Positions 10,863 to 22,903 of a stretch of 64,000 bases of DNA are shown piece by piece. The notes below the pieces were generated by a model. It saw nothing but the letters and a program-made list of their open reading frames with translations. It had not been told where the DNA came from and did not search any database. The DNA is taken from the NCBI GenBank assembly GCA_029204225.1, contig CM055097.1, positions 27,329,192 through 27,393,191 on the forward strand, given 5' to 3'. Every line of letters starts with the position of its first letter. The stretch's first letter is position 1. This stretch comes from Diphasiastrum complanatum (Eukaryota; Streptophyta; Lycopodiopsida; Lycopodiales; Lycopodiaceae). The translations under genes were made by a program, and so were the position numbers.

Positions 10863-11722
10863 TTAATGATTTGAAAAACCTACCGATTGATAAGGGTATT
10901 TCCTTTCTTGACTTATCACTATCTGTCTGCTTGCTCTGTCTCTAGATATCTTGATCCCGAGGAGGTAGTGCATTGGGTATGAGTCGGTCATTTCGAATTC
11001 GTTCGACAATAATGATTTTTTCTCATGAAGTAATTGATTTGAATTGTTGATGATCAGAGAGTCATCAACATATAGAGCTATTATAACATAGCTTGGTCCT
11101 ATGTGTTTGAGATAAACATTAGAGTTTGTAGAATTTGGAATGAAGTCGTGTTGCAACAAGAATCGATTGATTCTATCAAACTAGGCCCTTGGAGCTTGCT
11201 TTAGCCCGCAAAGAGCTTTCTACAGCTTACATACCTTGTGTTCTTGGCCTTGAAGGATGTAGACTTTGGATTGATAGATATAGATGTCTTCTTGTATGTA
11301 TCCATTCATAAATGTTCATGAACATCCATTTGATGAACTTCCAAATCTTCGAGAGCTACAATCGAATTGACTCGAAGTCTTATTACTTAACTGAACGTCT
11401 CAGTGTAGTCAATTCCATAAGTTTGTTCATATCCTTTGACAACTAGTCGAGCTTTCCATTTGGTTATACATACGTCTAGATTGAGCTTCAACTTGAAGAT
11501 CCACTTAGTATCAATAATCTTTGCATCAGGAGGAGCTTCAACAAGATGCCAGGTTCTATTCTTCATCAATGAATTATACTCAACATTCATGGCAGTGCGC
11601 CAGTTGTCTGCATTTGAACTTGACAGTGCTTCTGCTACTAAGGTAGGTTCATCATAATTGATGAATGCATAGGGGATATAATGATCAGGCTCTTGTTGAA
11701 TGTCGAGTAGACCTTCGAACAA
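10863..11722 (-). pseudogene. Copia reverse transcriptase fragment (element E)
   Basis: Two RT blocks occur in order. The first (11722-11387) contains WRTAMNVEYNSLMKNRTWHL and TKWIFKLKL and ends at GIDYTETFS. The second (11159-10863) contains ALYVDDSLII, the RT catalytic box, followed by LLSNEFEMTD. The 230 bp between them is frameshifted. RNase H is missing because the fragment ends at about 10863, next to fragment H. A pseudogene is certain. The family assignment rests on the two motifs. Confidence 0.8.
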
Positions 11723-11746
11723 TACTCGGGAACGACGTGAAAGTCA

Positions 11747-11800
11747 CACTTTGGCTTCCCAAGAAATTTCCAACACTTTGGCTTCCCAACAAATTTCCAA
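11747..11800. repeat. 27-bp tandem duplication inside fragment E
   Basis: CACTTTGGCTTCCCAA occurs at 11747 and again at 11774, each followed by a near-identical tail. The duplication sits in the linker between integrase and RT. Confidence 0.8.
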
Positions 11801-11857
11801 CAAACAACAATGCAAAATCCCATAGCATTTGTTTTGTTTTGTGAATGTTGTGTGACT

Positions 11858-12860
11858 TCAATAAATTCCTTGTAGCCTTGTTAATTTGGCACACCAATGT
11901 TCAGATAGTTGTTGAGATGATGATTCTCCTTGTTGTGTGACATGGGTATCTTTGATTGTTGTCGGAACAGTCGTGGATCGAAGCCTGTCGATGGTAATGG
12001 GAGTTGTTGGAATGAATTCTTGCATTGGTTGCTTCTGCTTGAAGTCATAAAATCTATCTTCCGGGAAGACAACGTCTCGACTGATCATGATTCGGCCTTG
12101 TTCGACAACGTAGAATCGATAGGCTTTGTGTGATGTCGAATATCCGATGAAGAAACTTCTACAACTGACGAGATCAGGCTTCTTTCTCAAGTAAGACATA
12201 ATTTGCCCACAACAAAGACCACCAAACACTCAAAGGTGCTTCAGACTCGGTTTGTATACATAAAAAGCTTCGAATAGAGTCTTTGAGTCAACTACTTTAG
12301 TGCTTGAATAATTTTGTGGATAGCAAGTTGTTGAAATTGCCTCAGCCCAAAAATTCTTGGGTAGTTGAGCATTTGATATCATTGATCATGTAGCATTGAG
12401 TAGTGTTCAATTCTTCCTCTCAACTACTCCATTTGGTTGTGGTGTGTAGCTGGTGGTGAACTGATGATGAATGTCGCATGACGATAAGTAGTTGGACATC
12501 ACAAATACTCCCCCCCACTATCTATGTATAGGGTCTTGAGTTGTTTACCAGTCTGTGTCTCATCAAACTGCTTGAATTCATTGAAACAGTTGAATGTCTC
12601 AGACTTGTTCTTGATGAACATTATATTGGTGAATTTTGAATATTCATCGATAAAAGTGAAAATTATAGTGTTGAACCCAAAGAGGGAGTACTCATAGGAC
12701 TGCTTTGATCTCTATGTATCAATCCTAAGATGGACTTAGCTCTAGTGGCTTTTCCCTTTGGGAGTCTTGATCTAGACTGTTTGCCTAGTAAGCACATCTC
12801 ATAGACATGTCAAATGTCAGTGGATGCAACATCAATATTTAAGTCTTTAACCATATTGTT
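11858..12860 (-). pseudogene. Copia integrase fragment (element E)
   Basis: The readable block 12229-11858 contains the post-catalytic Copia segment FFIGYSTSHKAYRFY and SRDVVFPEDRF. Further upstream (12230-12860) translated fragments match the integrase region that includes the Q-P-N-G-V-V-E-R box with the catalytic Glu, but frames change repeatedly. No start codon or gag is present. Confidence 0.7.
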
Positions 12861-12900
12861 ATGATGCATCTACAAGATGTTGGAGTTAATCTTCAATTCG

Positions 12901-13040
12901 ACTCACCCGAATTCAGTTCTTGAGCACCAGTAAACTATGTAAATATTCTCTCTCTACAACGACATGTAGTCTTAGTCATGTGCAAAAAGTACAAAAAGGA
13001 CCAAGAGTGGATCCTAATATGATCCTCAAGAGGGATTGGG
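12901..13040. other. Junction between fragment E and the LTR of element B
   Basis: This stretch contains no coding signal. The exact edge of B's LTR is not resolved: I take about 13041 (TGTTAGATTTAC) as the likely terminus. The expected 5-bp duplicate of the ACTCG found after B's other LTR was not seen here. Confidence 0.4.
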
Positions 13041-13791
13041 TGTTAGATTTACTTGATCTATCAATCTACTTGAGATTAAGATCAATTCTAGACACAAAAT
13101 CCTAACAAGAACAATCATTAATTGAAGGTAGGTGTACTTTATGGTTCCACACGTGTAAAACTCTATCCGAGTACGGAATCCAACCTGAAAATCAAGTACA
13201 CTATGATAGAACCTCAAAACAATCAAAACAAATGTAGACAAATGGAGAGAATCACACAAAATTGCTTCCAAAACCAAGATTGGTGTCTCACATTGATTAT
13301 GGCCAAATAAGCCTCTATATATACACTTCTTGGAGCTCGAGGTACTGATCATGCATCAGATCTCACACATGTGGGGATGCCTTGTCACCATCATGCAATT
13401 TGACACTTGGATCAAAGCTTTCCATTTTGGGCATTTTTGGTCTATTTTCCTACTATATGGAGATCTTCATGGAAATCTTCTAGAAGCAAAAACTCGCGTA
13501 CTTCAGCTATTTTCACACATGTGAGCTATCCTCTACACATGGGATGTGACACCTATTCAAAATATTTGGCTCATGCAATCAATAGATTGGTCCATGTGTC
13601 ATATCTCTAGTAAACTAGTTTTTGGCCATTTTAGCCTCTAGAACATGAATTAAATCGTATGTACAACATATATGATTATGGTACATGAAAAGTACACTTG
13701 TTTCACACGTGGGAACAGTCTCCACACATGTGTGTCTATCCTATATACAAGATTTTTGGCTTCTACCAAGCTTATTTTTGCATTTTTCACA
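13041..13791 (-). repeat. 3' LTR of element B
   Basis: The upper end (minus-strand start TGTGAAAAATGC) is at 13791, next to a purine-rich TTTTTGAGAAG. About 525 bp matches the other LTR. It carries several CACACRTGTG-type palindromes. The lower end is approximate. Confidence 0.75.
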
Positions 13792-13803
13792 CTTCTCAAA
13801 AAT

Positions 13804-16800
13804 CTAGCTTGGTAAATCTAGCATAGATCTATCTATAACTCCAAGAGCCAATCTTAATTTTACAAATGGATCTTTAGGCAATGCCTTGGTGAGTATATCA
13901 GCAATGCAATCTGATGATGAAACATAAATAAGCGCTATCTCCTTTGCTTGCACTTTCTCCCTCACAAAATGATGTGCAATCTCGATGTGCTTTGTTCGAG
14001 CATGGAAGACTGGATTGTTTGCAAGTTGTTGAGCTGCTTGATTATCACAATATATGCATGGAATGTCTTCATCCTTGATCACATGTAGCTCCTTTAAAAG
14101 CCTTTGTTGTTGTTGTCATAGCTTTATACTCGGATTCTGTTGATGAAAGAGAGATGGTATCTTGCTTTTTGGAAAGCCAAGATATAGCTCCTCCACATAA
14201 GAATGTAGCAAATGCACTTATGGATCTTCTATCCATCTTTTCACCTGCAAAACTTGAGTTTGAATATGCTCTTAATGACATATTAATGGACTTTGCATGT
14301 ATTGACTCAATTTGCCAACACAAAAACTAAGATCAGGTCTAGTGATGGTTAAGTATATCAAGGAACCAATAAGCACTCTATAGGTAGTGATGTCCTCAAA
14401 GGATGCTTCATCACTTTCCTTAGAAACTTTTACACTTAGTTCCATAGGAGTTTCAACTCCTTTACAATCAATCATGCCAAATCTTGCTAAGATTGATCTA
14501 GCATACTTAGATTGACATATGAAGGTAAAATCATTATTCCTAGTGACTTCTATTCCAAGTATAACTTTAAGAAATCCTAGATCTACCATCTTAAATTCAC
14601 TAGACAAGGAAACTTTTACATTCTTGATGCCATCTAGATCATTTCCTGTGAGTATAATGTCATCAACATATAAAACTAAGATAATGATCTTTCCATCATT
14701 ACATTTGTAGTACAATGATGGTTCATAAGAATTTACAAAAAATCCAATGGAAATAAGATAGGAATGTCACCTAGAGTACAATGCTCTTGGTGCTTGCTTG
14801 AATCCGTAAAGACTCTTCTTCAAGAAACACACTTTGTCTTCTTCTCCATCTTTGATGAAGCCCTCGGGTTGGCACATGTAGATTTCCTCTTCCAAGAATC
14901 CATTCAAGAAAGCATTTGTCACATCAAGTTGGAAGAGCTTCAATTTGAAAGAAGTTGCAAGACATATGACTAATCTAATGGTCACAAGCTTTGCAACAGG
15001 TGCAAAGGTTTCATCATAATTTATGCCTTTGACTTGCAAAAACCCTTTTGCTACAAGTCTAGCTTTGTACTTATGAATGGAACCATCTTGATTATATTTC
15101 AATTTATATATCCATTTACAAGTAAGAGGCTTCTTTCCATAACGTAAATCAACAAGCTTCCAAGTTTTATTTTACATTAATGCATCAAACTCTACTTGCA
15201 TAGCTTTCCTCCAATATTGAGGCTTGTTTGCTTCCTCAAAACTAGTTGGTTCTTCAAGCATTGTAGTCAAGAAAGTATAAGAGTCGAGTAGTTGAGAATC
15301 TTTCCTTTGCTCCCCTTTGTCACTATAAGTGAGCCTTGATGGCTCAATCCTTATCCTTGTTGATCTTCTTGGCACCCTTGGACTTTGAGTAGGTTCCACT
15401 TGGTCTTCATCTTCATGAAGCTCCTCCTCGGCCATAGCATGATCCTTGACAAGTTGAGTGTTGTTGGAAGTCACCTTTCCTTTGGCTTGGAGAGATTCAT
15501 CAAAAAGTACATCTCTACTAGCAACAACTTTTTTTGTAATAGGATCACATATACTATAAGCTTTCTTACTTTCACTATAACCAACAAATATGCCTTTGAA
15601 AGAAGTGGCATCTTCCTTTTTCCTTGTTTCTAAAGGAATATGTACATAACAAGTACATCCAAAAACTTTCAAATCACTAAGATTTGGCTTTTTGCCAAAC
15701 AATACTTTATAAGGTGTAAGTCCTTTAATGGCACTATTAGTCATTCTATTACAAAGAAAGTTTGCACATAAAATAGCTTCTCTCCAAAATGAAATAGGAA
15801 GAGATGCATTTAATCTCATAGCTTTAGCACACTCACATAGTGTCCTATTCTTTCTCTCAGCTACTCCATTTTGTTGTGGAGTATATGTACAAGTAAACTC
15901 TCTCTTAATGCCATTAGTTTCTCTCAGCTACTCCATTTGTTGTGGAGCATATGTACAAGTAAACTCTCTCTTAATGCCATTAGTTTCACAAAACTCTTTC
16001 ATCCTATTGGAGATGTACTCCCCCCCTTTGTTTTTCCACAAGAGTTTTGAGCTTTACAAAGGACTCAAAAACTTCACTTTTCTTAGACAAGAGATAAACC
16101 CAAGAGTATCTTGATTTATCATCAATAAAAGTGACATACATAAGAGCTCCACCATTTGATTCGGTGTATAAGGTCAAGAGGAGAGTTAGATCTTATCAAA
16201 AGATCTCTTGAAAGGAAGCTTATGAGATTTGGAAAGTCCACAAGCTTCACAAAGCTTGCCACACTTGGATATGGTTTTGGAAAGTCCTCTTGCTAGTTCC
16301 TTTGTCACCATAGTCTCCATAGCTTTGTAGTTAGGATGGCCTAACATTTTGTGCCATAATTCCACTTGAGTGAGCTCCTCCCTTGCCATGTTCACACTTC
16401 CAACCATCACATCAGCATCCAATTTAAATAACCTCCCATGCTTGAAACCACTAGCAATACATTTTTCATCTTTCAAGATAGAACATGCTCCATGCTTGAA
16501 ATGTATATCTAATCCACTATCCATAAGTTGTCCTACACTCAACAAGTTCTTTGTAATTGAGGGTGCATAAAGAACATTGTCTAGATCTACTTTTTTAGAT
16601 GATCCTAGACATAAAGGAATGGATCCAACACCTACAATCTCACATTCTTGATCACTTGCAGTGAAGATAAATTTCTTAGAACTATTGTAAGAAAGTAGAT
16701 TAGAGAAGTAGTCTTTTTGGTGAGTCATGTGAGAGCTTGCCCCACTATCAATCCACCAAGTGTCTTGATTAGATGTTTGTGATGAGGATACCATCAAAGA

Positions 16801-17568
16801 TAGATTTCCTTTTTCCTCCTCCTCAAGTAGAAGATTGCCTTGATTGTCCTTCTCTTGGGCATTCTTCTTCTTGTAGCATTCGGATGCAAAATGTCCCTTT
16901 TCTTCACAAAAAAAACACCTTAGCTTCTTCTTGTCCTTCTTGCTCTTGCCTTTGGAACTTGATGCTCCATCTTTGTTCTCCATCTCCATGTCTTGAGTCT
17001 TCTTGGATGGAAGCTTCTTCTTCTTGCCTTTCAAAGAAAAGTTAGCTTTTTCATCACCATCATTCAAAGGTAAGGAACTCATCCTACTTTTGATATGAAG
17101 CATTCTACTCTCCTCAATAACAAGCACACTTTGTAGTTTTTCAATACTAGGAAGTGAATCTTGAATAGCAAAGGTTTGAACAAGCTTGGAATAATCATCT
17201 CCTAATCCATTCAAAATGATTTGAACTAATTCATCATCTTTGATTTTATCATCTATAGAAGACAACTCCTTATTCAAAGATTTGATCCTAGAGACATAAT
17301 TTTGGGCACTTTCACTACTTACTTTCATGCTTTGAAGGATTTGATTCCTAAGCATGAGTATCCTTGAAGTGTTCTTGGATCCATAAATGGCTTTTAATGA
17401 ATCCCATGCCTCTTTGGATGTGGTACAAGATGAGATTTCTTTCAAAAGTTCATTACTTACATTCATTTTTATGCAATGTAATGCAACTCTACATCTCTTT
17501 TTGTACTTATCCAACTCAACTCCTCCTTGCCAAAACCAAGATTGGTGTCTCACATTGATTATGGCCAA
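13804..17568 (-). pseudogene. Copia gag-pol of element B, many breaks
   Basis: From high to low coordinates: gag (from about 17525), a CCHC knuckle CFFCEEKGHFASEC near 16910, protease WWIDSGASSHMT near 16750, and the gag-pre-integrase box VELWHKMLGHPNY near 16350. A degraded integrase follows in which the second catalytic Asp is not visible. Then come integrase C-terminus and linker (15819-15172), RT (15102-14272, with VLYVDDII near 14680) and RNase H ending LDLPS with a stop at 13804. Frames shift at about 16190, 15850, 15140, 14760 and 14290, and a 67-bp tandem duplication breaks the integrase Glu region. The first 15 codons of the readable 17568 frame are LTR sequence fused to gag by deletion. 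Confidence 0.9.
15851..15983. repeat. 67-bp tandem duplication in element B integrase
   Basis: TTTCTCTCAGCTACTCCATT starts at 15851 and again at 15918. The second unit lacks one T. The repeated part encodes (minus strand) the T-P-Q-Q-N-G-V-A-E integrase box with the catalytic Glu. The unit length is not a multiple of three, so the frame is lost. Confidence 0.9.
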
Positions 17569-18054
17569 ATAAGCCTCTATATATACACTTCTTGGAGCTC
17601 GAGGTACTGATCATGCATCAGATCTCACACGTGTGAGGATGCCTTGTCACCATCATGCAATTTGACACTTGGATCAAAACTTTCCATTTTGGGCATTTTT
17701 GGTCTATTTTCCTACTATATGGAGATCTTCATGGAAATCTTCAAGAAGCAAAAACTCGCCTACTTCAGCTATTTCCACACGTGTGAGCTGTCCTCTACAC
17801 ATGGGATGTGACACCTATTCAAAATATTTGGCTCATGCAATCAATAGATTGGTGCCATGTGTCATATCTCTAGAAAACTAGTTTTTGGCCATTTTAGCCA
17901 CTAGAACTTGAATTAAATCATATGTACAACATATATGATTATGGTACATGAAAAGTACACTAGTTTCACACGTGGGAACAGGCTCCACACATGTGTGTCT
18001 ATCTTATATACAAGATTTTTGGCTTCTACCAAGCCTATTTTTGCATTTTTCACA
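17528..18054 (-). repeat. 5' LTR of element B, 3'-truncated
   Basis: It is homologous to 13265-13791. Similarity stops at CCAAAACCAAG (17528), where gag sequence takes over. It contains CTCACACGTGTGAG at 17624-17637 and a CACACGTGGGAACAGGCTCC segment near 17967 shared with element C LTRs. Confidence 0.9.
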
Positions 18055-18917
18055 ACTCGCATAAGTCGAATAGTCTTTGCAATACATCGACTTGAAGCAG
18101 AAACATGATCGACTTCGTTGATGTCCACATCATCGACTTTACCGACTCAACTTTGTCGACATCCTAACATCAACTCCATCCACATCAACATTTTCTCAAG
18201 AGCGAGCCAATCGACTCGACTTGCTCGACAATCGTCGACTGTTACCATTCAAAATAGAGCTCTTCCTCTGCCTGTCACGCAGACCATGTCACAGTTCATT
18301 TCAGTACTTTGCAGTAACACTACTTCACGCTCATTGCCCACACAGTTGTTATGATTGTTCTATGTATATGGATCAACACAATCACCACAATACAACATCA
18401 AGTACTTCGAGACAAGAATCCCAGAATTGCTCACCTCCAACTGTATATTCACACTCTTATATTCACAAGTACAAAAGAAAAGCAACTTAAGTGCTCAACA
18501 TGGGCTCATAAAAGAATCAGCCCAATAACTCTAGGACTAAGCAAAACCTGTCATTGTCAAACTTAGAAAGTACCGTGATAAAATTACATGTTGATTATTG
18601 CTAATTAATCTAAAATTGCCCACCTTCTTTAGGCCTTCTTTCATTTCTCTTTTCACCCCCCTCCATCCTCCATCTTGGAAAAGAAAATTACTATAAATAG
18701 TTAAAATCCAGACAACATATAGCGGTGCACTTGTAATGCGCACAGCGCCAAATACGCCTCAAAGCGTTAAATAGAATAAGTGGCTAATTTTGATAAAGTG
18801 CCTTGAAGCACCATAGAATATTTTGTGACATGGCTCAATAGTTTTATTACCAAAAGCATTGTAAAGTCAAGTCAGTTGCCAAACAAAGAAAAAACCAAGA
18901 AACTTAGACTATGAAGT
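18055..18917. other. Non-coding interval between B and J
   Basis: The first 250 bp is rich in TCGAC and may be more of fragment E beyond the B insertion. I see no reliable ORF, LTR or RNA gene in the rest. It ends at the TGTTAGCCG terminus of J. Confidence 0.5.
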
Positions 18918-19980
18918 TGTTAGCCGATTTTTCAGCATGCTAAATCGGCTAAAATCGATATTTTTCAACTGTTTTTTAGGATAGACTATATTTAGAATTA
19001 CTAGATGTACTACTTAATCGACATAAAATTGGCCTGTATAGCCTAAGCTGATGGGGTCCCAATTTGTCCCAATGGACTATCGATGTAGTTTTTGTGAATT
19101 GGCCTTAGAAGTGGCCTTAGTAATTATTATATCTTTTTTTTTTTTGCATCATCAGTTTCTATGAGATGCCCACTGATGTAACCTCGTTTGATATAAATAT
19201 AACGGAATGCCTGAGGTTTTGCAAGGCCCTCCTTTGCCGTAAGCTTGTTCAGAAATCCAGGATCAAGAAGACGATACTGAAGATTACGAAGGACCGATGA
19301 ATGTTGATGATCGAAAGAGTACAAAAATCGACAAATCCATCAATGGGATATCAAGCAAACATTTGTGACAAGAGCCATGGGAACTGGAGAAGTTGGAATT
19401 AGTGGCCAAGATATCCATTTGGCAAAATGGTGCATGGTAGAGAAATATCAAGCTGAGGAAAAATCGATGAAACCACGGTCCATTGAAGGTCAGTTGCTAG
19501 CATGGAAAAACCAAAATCAACTTAATCGAGCACCTAGCAAGGGAATGGAATAGATTAAAAATCCCCAAAGACTTTGACTAGAGTCCAAAGTTGACTGGGA
19601 GGTACTGGTCTTACCAATAAACTAAATTGCAAGAAACAAAGATAATGAAATTGGAAATTCATTGACTTTTCTAAACAAATACTACACAAAGCCTAGAAGG
19701 CCCACACCTTCACTTCATATGGGAAAGGTCATAGGCAAGGTACAAAGGCCATGTGGGCAGCTAGAGAAATGTGTATGATAGAGGTGCTTGTGAACAAGTT
19801 AGTGAATGAGTCTTCAAGGAAGGCCATGTGGGCCTCATAAATGTTTTTTTTCCAAGTGAACAAGTTAGTCAATGAGTCTTCAAGGAAGGCCATGTGGGCC
19901 TCATTTTTTTTTTTCCAGGTGAAGAGAGGTCAGTGAGCCAGCTACAAAAGTGGGTGCTTGTAAGAGTCTCCTGTATGAAG
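18918..19980 (-). repeat. LTR of J, lower copy
   Basis: It is similar to 21192-22082 throughout. It carries an internal tandem of about 65 bp (GAACAAGTTAGT...GGCCTCAT at about 19792 and 19858) that the other copy has only once, and several T-runs. Confidence 0.75.
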
Positions 19981-21191
19981 TTTTTGTGAGAGCTTTCCAT
20001 TATCAGGGCATTCAACTGCCTTATGAGGTGTGTGTGTGTGATGCTCAGAGTTATGGATTTTCTGTGAAAGATATTGTATTTCTGAGTATGAGTTTAGAGG
20101 GCGATGGCATGAGCACGAGTATCCATTCTTCATTATGTCATGCCAAAGTCTTATATTCAGCCAACATACTATGGTTTCAAGCGTTGATTCTATCAGTTCT
20201 GAGCAGGCGCCCAGTTAATCATACATTCTGAGCGGAAATTTCAACATCTATGCTGCATTTTCAGAAAAGTGGTCGTCACGCATTAACGTCTACATTTCTG
20301 GCGTGTGGCTCATATAATTTAGAGCACTGGACTCCATCTACCAATGCATGCCATCGTTGTCTCAACTGCATGGAAGGAAACTGATTGGTGTTTTCAACAT
20401 TGCTGCCCCAGCTTCTGAGAATGACATCGCTGCCTCAGCTTCTGAAGATGAACCATGAGCACTAACCAATTTCTACCCGACTGAGCGCCTGAGAGTTCTG
20501 ATGGGTCAACGGTGCTATTGCTAGTTTTCAGAGCAGATCTTGGCCAGCTGTCAAAGAATCGTCTTAGAGGTGAAGATGAAGAGCAAACTTAGCGCTAACT
20601 TCTGGGAAATGTCTGATCATGAGTAATGACTATTGCTATGCGTTGAGCCACAGTTTTCCCAGTTTTCCCACTCAGCGATGGAAGACCTAGGGGGTAAGAA
20701 ACTATAATTTGAGTTCTATTTTTCTGTCTATCTATTCATAGTTTGTTGATGGATTATTTTGCTATTTCATTCTATATATCGATTGAAAAAAAAGAAAAAA
20801 AAGATCAATGTAAACTGCACTATCATATCCCTAAATGCATCGATTTGAGATGGGCATATAGTAAAATCTGATGGGAATGGGAGCATGAGCCGATTTAGGT
20901 GCACGAGATGAATGTGATGCAGGTACTACCATGATCTGTTCTTGTCTAATTCTGGGGCTTAAACGATGGCCATAGTTATTGTTGCTGAGAACTAGACTCC
21001 ATGCCTAATGGAAGAGAAAATTATGAACCAGTACCTTGAACTTCATCATGAGCAGTTAGCATTACACAATATTGTGTACTGAGCCTGTTGACTACTGGAT
21101 ATGAGTTTTACTAAACAAAACAAAAAAAGATTTTTTATCAACTTTGGGTTCGTTATGTTTGGAATTACATCCCCAGTGAATGCCGCCAAAA
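19981..21191. other. Internal region of J, no coding signal
   Basis: The 1.2 kb between the LTRs has only short accidental ORFs. The upper end carries the putative primer-binding site. No protease, RT, integrase or gag motif is visible in any frame. Confidence 0.6.
21170..21188 (-). other. Putative primer-binding site of J
   Basis: The minus strand reads TGGCGGCATTCACTGGGGA. The opening TGG complements a tRNA CCA end. The pattern resembles the non-Met sites of some Gypsy-type elements. I do not assign the tRNA. Confidence 0.5.
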
Positions 21192-22082
21192 TGTTAGCCG
21201 ATTTTTCAGCATGCTAAATCGGCTAAATCGATATTTTTCCACTGTTTTTTAGGATAGACTATATCTAGAATTACCAAATGTATAGCTTTACCAGCATAAA
21301 ATTGGCCTGTATGGGGTCCCAGTTCGCCCAAAAGGACTATCGATGTAGTTTTTGTGAATTGGCTTTAGAAGTGGCCTTAGTAATTATTATATCTTTCTTT
21401 TTTGCATCATCAGTTTCTATGAGATGCCCACTATTGTAACCTCATTTGATATAAATATAACAGAATGCATAAGGTTTTGCAGGGCCCTCCTTTGCTCTCA
21501 CCTTGTTCAGAAATCAAGGATCAAGAAGACAATACTGAAGATTACGAAGGACCGATGAATGTTGATGATTGAAAGAGTACAAAAATCGACAAATCTATCA
21601 ATGAGATTTCAAGCAAACACTTGGGAGCCATGGGGACCAGAGAAGTCGGAATTAGTGGCCAAGATATCCATTTGGCAAAATGGTGCATGGTAGAGAAATA
21701 TCAAGTTGAGGAAAAATCGACGAAACCACGGTCCATTGAAGATCAGTTGCAAGCATGGGAAAACCATAATCGACTTAATCGAGCACCTAGCAAGGGAATG
21801 GAATAGAAAAAATCCCCAAAGACTTTGACTAGAGTCTAGAGTTGACTGAGAGGTACCGGTCTTACCTAAACTAAATTGCAAGAAACAAAGATAATGAAGT
21901 TGATAATTCATTGACTTTTCTAAACAAAGACTACTGTCAATGACAGAGGTACTTGTGAACAAGTTAGTCAATGAGTCTTCAAGGAAGGCCATGTGGGCCT
22001 CAAAAATGTTTTTTTCCAAAGCGAAGAGAGGTCTGTGAGCCGGCTACAAAAGGGGTTGCTTGTAAGAGTCTCGTGTATGAAG
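21192..22082 (-). repeat. LTR of J, upper copy
   Basis: It matches the lower copy from TGTTAGCCG to TGTATGAAG, with scattered substitutions and a shorter GAACAAGTTAG segment. Divergence implies an old insertion. Confidence 0.75.
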
Positions 22083-22294
22083 CAAAAGAGCCATGAAGTA
22101 GATTTAGATTTAGCTCAAAACCTCCCTTGCATTTTCTATGATTCTTTAGTAATTTTGATCCTTCAAATGTGCGTAGCGTAGAGGCAACTTGACAAACTGC
22201 CGCTTCACCGGTCGTAGTGACTTAATTACTTTTAGATCGCACCTTCCCCATAGGATTGATTCCCAACCTCCCTATATTACAACAGAGTAGATCT

Positions 22295-22796
22295 TGTTAA
22301 AGTGAACTCAGGAGTGCCGAAGCCCCCATGCAGACGTGTGAAAAGGATCAGCGGTGGCCAAACTGCCTTAGAGCCCAACAGCCTATCCCGGTCAGCTGAA
22401 GGGGCTGCTGACGTAGACGATCCGGGAGACGACTATCTTGGCATCATACGCGTGTCCAAGAACAATCGTATCAAGAACTCCTGCAAGGCAAAGAGAGAGT
22501 CAGTGGCACGAACGAAGTGAAGGCTCAATCATATAAACAAAAATGTTAGACAATAGAAAAATAGCTCGTAGCTTCTTTTGCTTAGAATAAATAAGAGTAG
22601 TCTTCCGTTTTCAGGTTTCTCTTCAGTTATGCATGTTTTCTCTGTCACCGCTTATTTAGCCATTCTGGCATTTGCATCAAGATAATATATAGACTGTTGT
22701 GCAATATATCATCCTTGTGTGCGAGTGATTTGCTGCATGTGATTGAGATTCGTATCTATGATTTTGTTGAGTGCTGCAAGTCTTCAAAGGTTATGG
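22295..22796 (+). repeat. 5' LTR of element F
   Basis: It is about 95 percent similar by eye to 26669-27160. It includes a CAGACGTGTGAAAAGG segment near 22330 and an AATATATAG stretch near 22684. Confidence 0.92.
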
Positions 22797-22903
22797 GCCC
22801 ATTGCCGCAAATCATAGCCAAATAATTAGCAATCACTGCGAATAGACCTGCCAGAGGCATTTGCGAGAAGCAAGCGGAGGGAGGAAATACAGCATACACG
22901 AAG

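Larger units (their letters stand above)
1..11367. repeat. Copy 1 of an 11.35-kb direct repeat (mate at 52648-64000)
   Basis: The stretch matches 52648-64000 base for base over long distances. It contains the same transposase-like gene, convergent gene, element A with the same TCGAG target site, and fragments H and E. From about 4.36 kb onward I noticed only one substitution (near 9609). The first 4.4 kb of this copy carries more than a dozen one-base insertions or deletions, mostly extra bases. Base 1 is simply the window edge: the mate continues upstream within the same gene, so the true left limit is not visible. Confidence 0.95.
10863..12900 (-). mobile_element. Fragment E: decayed Copia integrase-RT (minus strand)
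   Basis: On the minus strand from about 12900 down, pieces of integrase (the Q-P-N-G-V-V-E-R motif near 12440; the FFIGYSTSHKAYRFY segment near 12150), the linker, RT (WIFKLKLN near 11500) and the YVDD-bearing RT C-terminus (11159-10863) appear in Copia order. Gag, protease and RNase H are absent. The upstream end meets the 3' LTR of element B. Sequence beyond B's other LTR (18055 onward) has a similar TCGAC-rich texture, so B may have landed in E, but no target duplication was found. Confidence 0.7.
13041..18054 (-). mobile_element. Copia retrotransposon B (minus strand, internally deleted)
   Basis: LTR copies at about 13041-13791 and 17528-18054 flank a Copia gag-pol on the minus strand. 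The element starts at TGTGAAAAATGC (18054 downward). The 5' LTR breaks off at about 17528 and joins directly to gag, so the LTR end, the primer-binding site and the gag N-terminus are lost. LTRs differ by scattered substitutions (for example CACATGTGGGG against CACGTGTGAGG), so B is older than A. Its proteins are close relatives of those of C. Confidence 0.88.
18918..22082 (-). mobile_element. Element J: LTR pair with no coding capacity
   Basis: About 1 kb at 18918-19980 is repeated at 21192-22082 in direct orientation, with many substitutions and indels. Both start TGTTAGCCGATTTTTCAG. Next to the upper copy the minus strand reads TGGCGGCATTCACTGGGGA (21188-21170), three bases from the repeat terminus. 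It looks like a tRNA primer-binding site and puts the element on the minus strand. The internal 1.2 kb (19981-21191) has no gag or pol. The structure fits a non-autonomous LTR element. The outer limits and the target duplication were not resolved. Confidence 0.65.

Noticed and set aside
18118-18566. Overlapping small ORFs after element B
   Set aside because: Low-complexity TCGAC-rich sequence. No family resemblance and no sustained frame.
19950-20231. 93-codon ORF in element J
   Set aside because: It spans the LTR edge and interior, has no domain, and is not conserved in the other LTR copy.
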